Source: Planctomycetota bacterium
Lineage (GTDB): Bacteria; Planctomycetota; Phycisphaerae; UBA1845
Length of the DNA stretch: 7,776 nt
NCBI GenBank assembly: GCA_022561415.1
Contig: JADFRH010000107.1
Location: 1 to 7,776 of the forward strand
Reading direction: 5' to 3'
The position numbers and the translations under genes were made by a program. This document shows positions 5,621 through 7,776 of this stretch, piece by piece; position 1 is the first letter of the stretch; each line of letters begins with the position of its first letter. Under the pieces are notes generated by a model, which made no database searches, had not been told where the DNA came from, and was given only the letters and a program-made list of their open reading frames with translations.

Positions 5621-5733
5621 TGCGTGTCGTTGCCTTGACACTTTGCCGGGGCGAGGCGTCGACGGCGTCAATCCGTAAGTCGTTTGTTGACAAGGAGTAC
5701 GGAACAAATGACCGGGACAGATATCGCACTGTG

Positions 5734-7470
5734 TCAGAATCGTTCTTCTTGCGATGACGCCAGCTTTGTTTCCGCCGGCGTGGGGCCGAACAGGCAGAGG
5801 ATGACGCCGGGTGCGGTGGCCTCTCGCCCCGTATGGGTTGTGATCGTGCCGCGGCCTCGGACCGCCACGGCAAGGGGCGCCTCGACTTGCCACTCGGCAA
5901 GGTTGCTCTTGGGGAGTCCGACGCCGTAATCCCAAGAAAGCTGCTCGCCTTGCACCTGCTCCGGCGTAGCGAGCAGATAGGCCTGGTTGGGATGGGGGAG
6001 CGGACGCAGTCGTTGTTCAATGTCGACGGACACGTCGCGCCACCAGTCCGGGGCATCGGCCTGCACCGCGACCCGCAGACGATCTCGCAACGGTTTCGGA
6101 AAGAGAACGCGATAGCGCCAGTAGAGGGAGGGGGTCGTGAAGATCGGAAGCTCACGACCGAAATCGATCTCGGCCACCATCTGCCGAATGGCCGAGCCGA
6201 TCTGCTGCTGAAGGAACATGTGGCGCCCGTTGACCCTGTAGCGATCTACGTTGGAGACGACCGCGACGGCGATCAGGGCGACCGGCCAGCATCGATGAAT
6301 CGTCGCCGAGGCGAACGTGGTTGTGGTGAGTCGGTGAACCGCCCACGCCAGGCAAAGTGAGAAGGGGACGCAAAGCACAATCAGGTTGATGCCGTCGAAG
6401 GCGACAGCGGGGAAGACGTAGATACCGTTGGCCAGGCTGATCGGAACGAAGGCAAGGCCAAGAAACGTTACGGCCGCCCAAACCGCCAGTCCGCGCGCGC
6501 GGCGATCCAGGAACGCCGCCGCCCCGATGGCGGGCCAAAATGCGTAGCCGATCGTACCCCAACCGGAGGCCACGATCCGGAAGGGCATGGTCAAACGCAC
6601 GACGATGAGCTGAAGCGTCTCCGACAGGGATGAGTAGGCCTCTTTATGTCCGGGGAGAATCGTGTGCGCGCCGCGTGATCCTTCGAGCGCCTGAAACTTG
6701 AACCAGAAGTTGTCGGCCGTCCAAGCGTAAAACATGCACTCGAGCAGCAGAAACAGGACGGCTCCGGCCAGAACCACCGCCATCCAGACCACTCGCCGCC
6801 CTCGCGGCGCAGCGTGCAGTTGCCACGAAAGAAGAAAGATGGCAACGAAAACGGCACCGCTGAAGAGCTTCACGGAGGTGGCCATGGCGGCCAGGAGTCC
6901 GGCGGCGACGGCCAGGAACCAGTAGGCGCGTCGCTGCGTTGCGCCGATCGCCATGACGGTGGCGAATATCGCGGCAGCGGCGAAGCAGCAGGTGTACGCC
7001 CCGGGCAGCAGGCAGGTCGAGGTGTTCTGGAACGCGGGGAAAAACGCGATAATGGTTCCCGCCAGCAATCCAACCGACCAGCCCCACAAGAGGCGTCCGA
7101 TCAGAACGACCATGACGATGCACAGGATTGAGCTGATCAGCGTCGGCAAAATCAGCGCGGCGGGCGTGTCGCCGAAGAGCATCATGGAAACGGCCACGGC
7201 CACCACGATCGGCGAGCGCGCGTATTGGTGGTGGGCGCGATGCATCGGTTCTCCATGCACCACGTGCTCGGCCGCGGCATGGTAGGCAGCATCATCCGAG
7301 CCGATCCAGCCGATCGGATCGACAAGTCGCACGGCCAGCGCCAGGAGCAGCAGCGAGATGAACCACAACTTGATGCGCTTTGGGTCGGCGCTTGGCTTCG
7401 GCGTGACGGGAGCGTGACGGGATGGATCGCGCCTGGTTGTCCAACCGCATCTTGTGGCGTCAATGTCCAT
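5734..7470 (-). CDS. GT-C membrane glycosyltransferase, family 39/PMT-like
   Basis: This 578-residue polytopic inner-membrane protein probably transfers a sugar from a polyprenyl-phosphate donor on the periplasmic side, as GT39/ArnT-like enzymes do; acceptor unknown. After a polar N-terminus (1-32) comes the first helix (about 34-50, LWFISLLLLALAVRLV), then the first periplasmic loop with the acidic pair D59-D60 in IGSDDAAYHAAAEHVVHGEP. That is the position of the catalytic or metal-binding D/E motif in this superfamily. About ten further hydrophobic segments follow (for example AALILPTLISSILCIVMVVL and GINLIVLCVPFSLCLAWAV). A soluble C-terminal domain of about 165 residues (from about MFLQQQIGS) then carries a YWRYR segment. 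The start at 7470 is chosen because GGGAG lies 7 bases upstream; a TTG at 7488 in the same frame has no such site. It is convergent with the secreted-protein gene. Family membership is judged by topology and the DD-loop, so a generic GT-C or DUF2029-like assignment remains possible. Confidence 0.8.
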   Translation of the reverse strand: MDIDATRCGWTTRRDPSRHAPVTPKPSADPKRIKLWFISLLLLALAVRLVDPIGWIGSDDAAYHAAAEHVVHGEPMHRAHHQYARSPIVVAVAVSMMLFGDTPAALILPTLISSILCIVMVVLIGRLLWGWSVGLLAGTIIAFFPAFQNTSTCLLPGAYTCCFAAAAIFATVMAIGATQRRAYWFLAVAAGLLAAMATSVKLFSGAVFVAIFLLSWQLHAAPRGRRVVWMAVVLAGAVLFLLLECMFYAWTADNFWFKFQALEGSRGAHTILPGHKEAYSSLSETLQLIVVRLTMPFRIVASGWGTIGYAFWPAIGAAAFLDRRARGLAVWAAVTFLGLAFVPISLANGIYVFPAVAFDGINLIVLCVPFSLCLAWAVHRLTTTTFASATIHRCWPVALIAVAVVSNVDRYRVNGRHMFLQQQIGSAIRQMVAEIDFGRELPIFTTPSLYWRYRVLFPKPLRDRLRVAVQADAPDWWRDVSVDIEQRLRPLPHPNQAYLLATPEQVQGEQLSWDYGVGLPKSNLAEWQVEAPLAVAVRGRGTITTHTGREATAPGVILCLFGPTPAETKLASSQEERF

Positions 7471-7654
7471 GGGCTCGCTCCCGCACAATCGGAATGACTC
7501 TGATGGCTCGCGGCGTGGAGCCCGCGCTGTTGATTATCGGTCGGACAAGAAGCGATCTGAAGCAGGCTCTTGGGTCTTGTCGTGCGTTGTTGAACAGGTG
7601 CCGATAACCACCAAGGGGAAGATCGATTGCTGGTGGTTGTCGAGAGTTGATCGC
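7471..7654. other. Spacer between divergent genes
   Basis: About 184 bases lie between the glycosyltransferase start and the possible plus-strand gene at the right edge. It should hold promoters for both, but I could not find a convincing -35/-10 pair on either strand. A short imperfect palindrome, GGTGCCGATAACCACC, occurs at 7597-7612. Confidence 0.4.
7478..7482 (-). promoter_or_regulatory. Ribosome-binding site deciding the glycosyltransferase start
   Basis: On the minus strand GGGAG lies 7 bases before the ATG at 7470. The longer option, TTG at 7488, is preceded by CAGAGTCATTCCGA, which has no Shine-Dalgarno match. Confidence 0.55.
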
Positions 7655-7776
7655 ATGAAAACGGCGGAATCGGTCATGGTTGGTGCGTTGAAGACGGATC
7701 ATTCAAAGGCCTGCGTGTCGGCTGAGCCGCACGGTGGTCCGGTCGAAACGCAGACGCGACCGGGCAGCGAAAACTT
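7655..7776 (+). CDS. Possible start of a gene running off the right edge
   Basis: An ATG at 7655 is preceded by GAGAG (7642-7646) with an 8-base spacer and opens a frame that stays open to the last base. The visible 40 residues begin MKTAESVMVGALKTDH and continue hydrophilic with SAEPHGGPVETQTRPGSEN. Codon third positions are mostly G or C, in line with the other genes. I recognise no family, signal peptide or membrane segment. A 9-bp stem (7737-7745 with 7757-7765, one wobble pair) lies inside the frame. Because 120 open bases are common by chance in GC-rich DNA, the call is tentative; the divergent position relative to the glycosyltransferase supports it. Confidence 0.4.
   Translation, partial: MKTAESVMVGALKTDHSKACVSAEPHGGPVETQTRPGSEN

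Larger units (their letters stand above)
5431..5733. other. Gene-free spacer between convergent genes
   Basis: About 300 bases separate the secreted-protein stop from the stop of the minus-strand glycosyltransferase. It contains two hairpins, the second dispersed-repeat copy, and an isolated ribosome-binding-site-like AAGGAG (5692-5697) ten bases before an ATG at 5708. The 73-codon frame from that ATG soon runs antisense into the glycosyltransferase and looks non-coding after its first dozen residues. A TTGACA at 5635-5640 has no matching -10 element. Confidence 0.6.

Noticed and set aside
5635..5647. ACACTTTGC, the reverse complement of GCAAAGTGT in the blaI promoter, as a second BlaI site
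   Set aside because: Only one half of the putative direct repeat is present, and a nine-base match picked by eye can be chance; there is no promoter with it.
5232..6155. Minus-strand frame of about 307 residues overlapping the glycosyltransferase end and the spacer
   Set aside because: Arg/Ser/Pro-rich composition, no ribosome-binding site, and it overlaps the well-supported membrane protein in another frame.
5833..6360. Plus-strand 175-residue frame inside the glycosyltransferase
   Set aside because: Antisense shadow without a ribosome-binding site; the minus strand shows a full set of membrane helices and the acidic loop motif.
7460..7702. Minus-strand 80-residue frame upstream of the glycosyltransferase
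   Set aside because: No recognisable sequence, no ribosome-binding site, Arg-rich, and it overlaps the preferred start region of the glycosyltransferase.
7737..7765. Hairpin near the right edge as a terminator
   Set aside because: A 9-bp stem (one wobble) with an 11-base loop exists, but no T-run follows on either strand and it may lie within a coding frame.

Overview
The window looks like a chromosomal stretch of a GC-rich, free-living Gram-negative-type bacterium. Planctomycetota is the most likely source, though this is an inference: the BlaI-type repressor paired with an M56 peptidase carrying a PD40 propeller, and the secreted protein with a 'C-DGIDNDGDG-ID' motif, are typical of planctomycetes, acidobacteria and myxobacteria. 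No rRNA, tRNA, CRISPR array, transposase or phage gene is visible.

Layout, left to right. (1) 1-573 (+): the C-terminal two thirds or more of an OmpR/PhoB-type response regulator, cut by the left edge. (2) 574-1003: about 430 bases without a gene. It holds one copy of a 35-base dispersed repeat, some weak inverted repeats and, at its right end, a good sigma70-type promoter overlapped by a 10-bp-period direct repeat that is a candidate operator. (3) 1004-4245 (+): a two-gene operon with a 4-base ATG/GTG-type overlap. It encodes a BlaI/MecI-family repressor and a 950-residue BlaR1-like M56 membrane metallopeptidase whose C-terminal sensor is not a penicillin-binding domain but a run of twelve PD40/TolB-like beta-propeller motifs. 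(4) 4242-4485: a spacer with a minus-strand reading frame whose stop codon overlaps the peptidase stop. Its end resembles the C-terminus of LacI/PurR-family regulators, so it may be a gene remnant. (5) 4486-5430 (+): a secreted Asp- and Cys-rich protein with a signal peptide. (6) 5431-5733: a non-coding spacer with two hairpins and the second copy of the 35-base repeat. (7) 7470-5734 (-): a multi-spanning GT-C (family 39/PMT-like) glycosyltransferase, convergent with the secreted protein. (8) 7655 onwards (+): a possible gene start running off the right edge.

The central unit is the BlaI/M56 pair. By analogy with BlaI-BlaR1, a periplasmic signal sensed by the propeller would activate the cytoplasmic zinc-protease domain, inactivate the repressor and derepress its targets. 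No beta-lactamase is in the window, so the ligand and the regulon are unknown. The promoter of the pair itself carries the best candidate operator. The secreted protein and the membrane glycosyltransferase suggest cell-envelope functions, but nothing in the sequence directly ties them to the BlaI/M56 pair.
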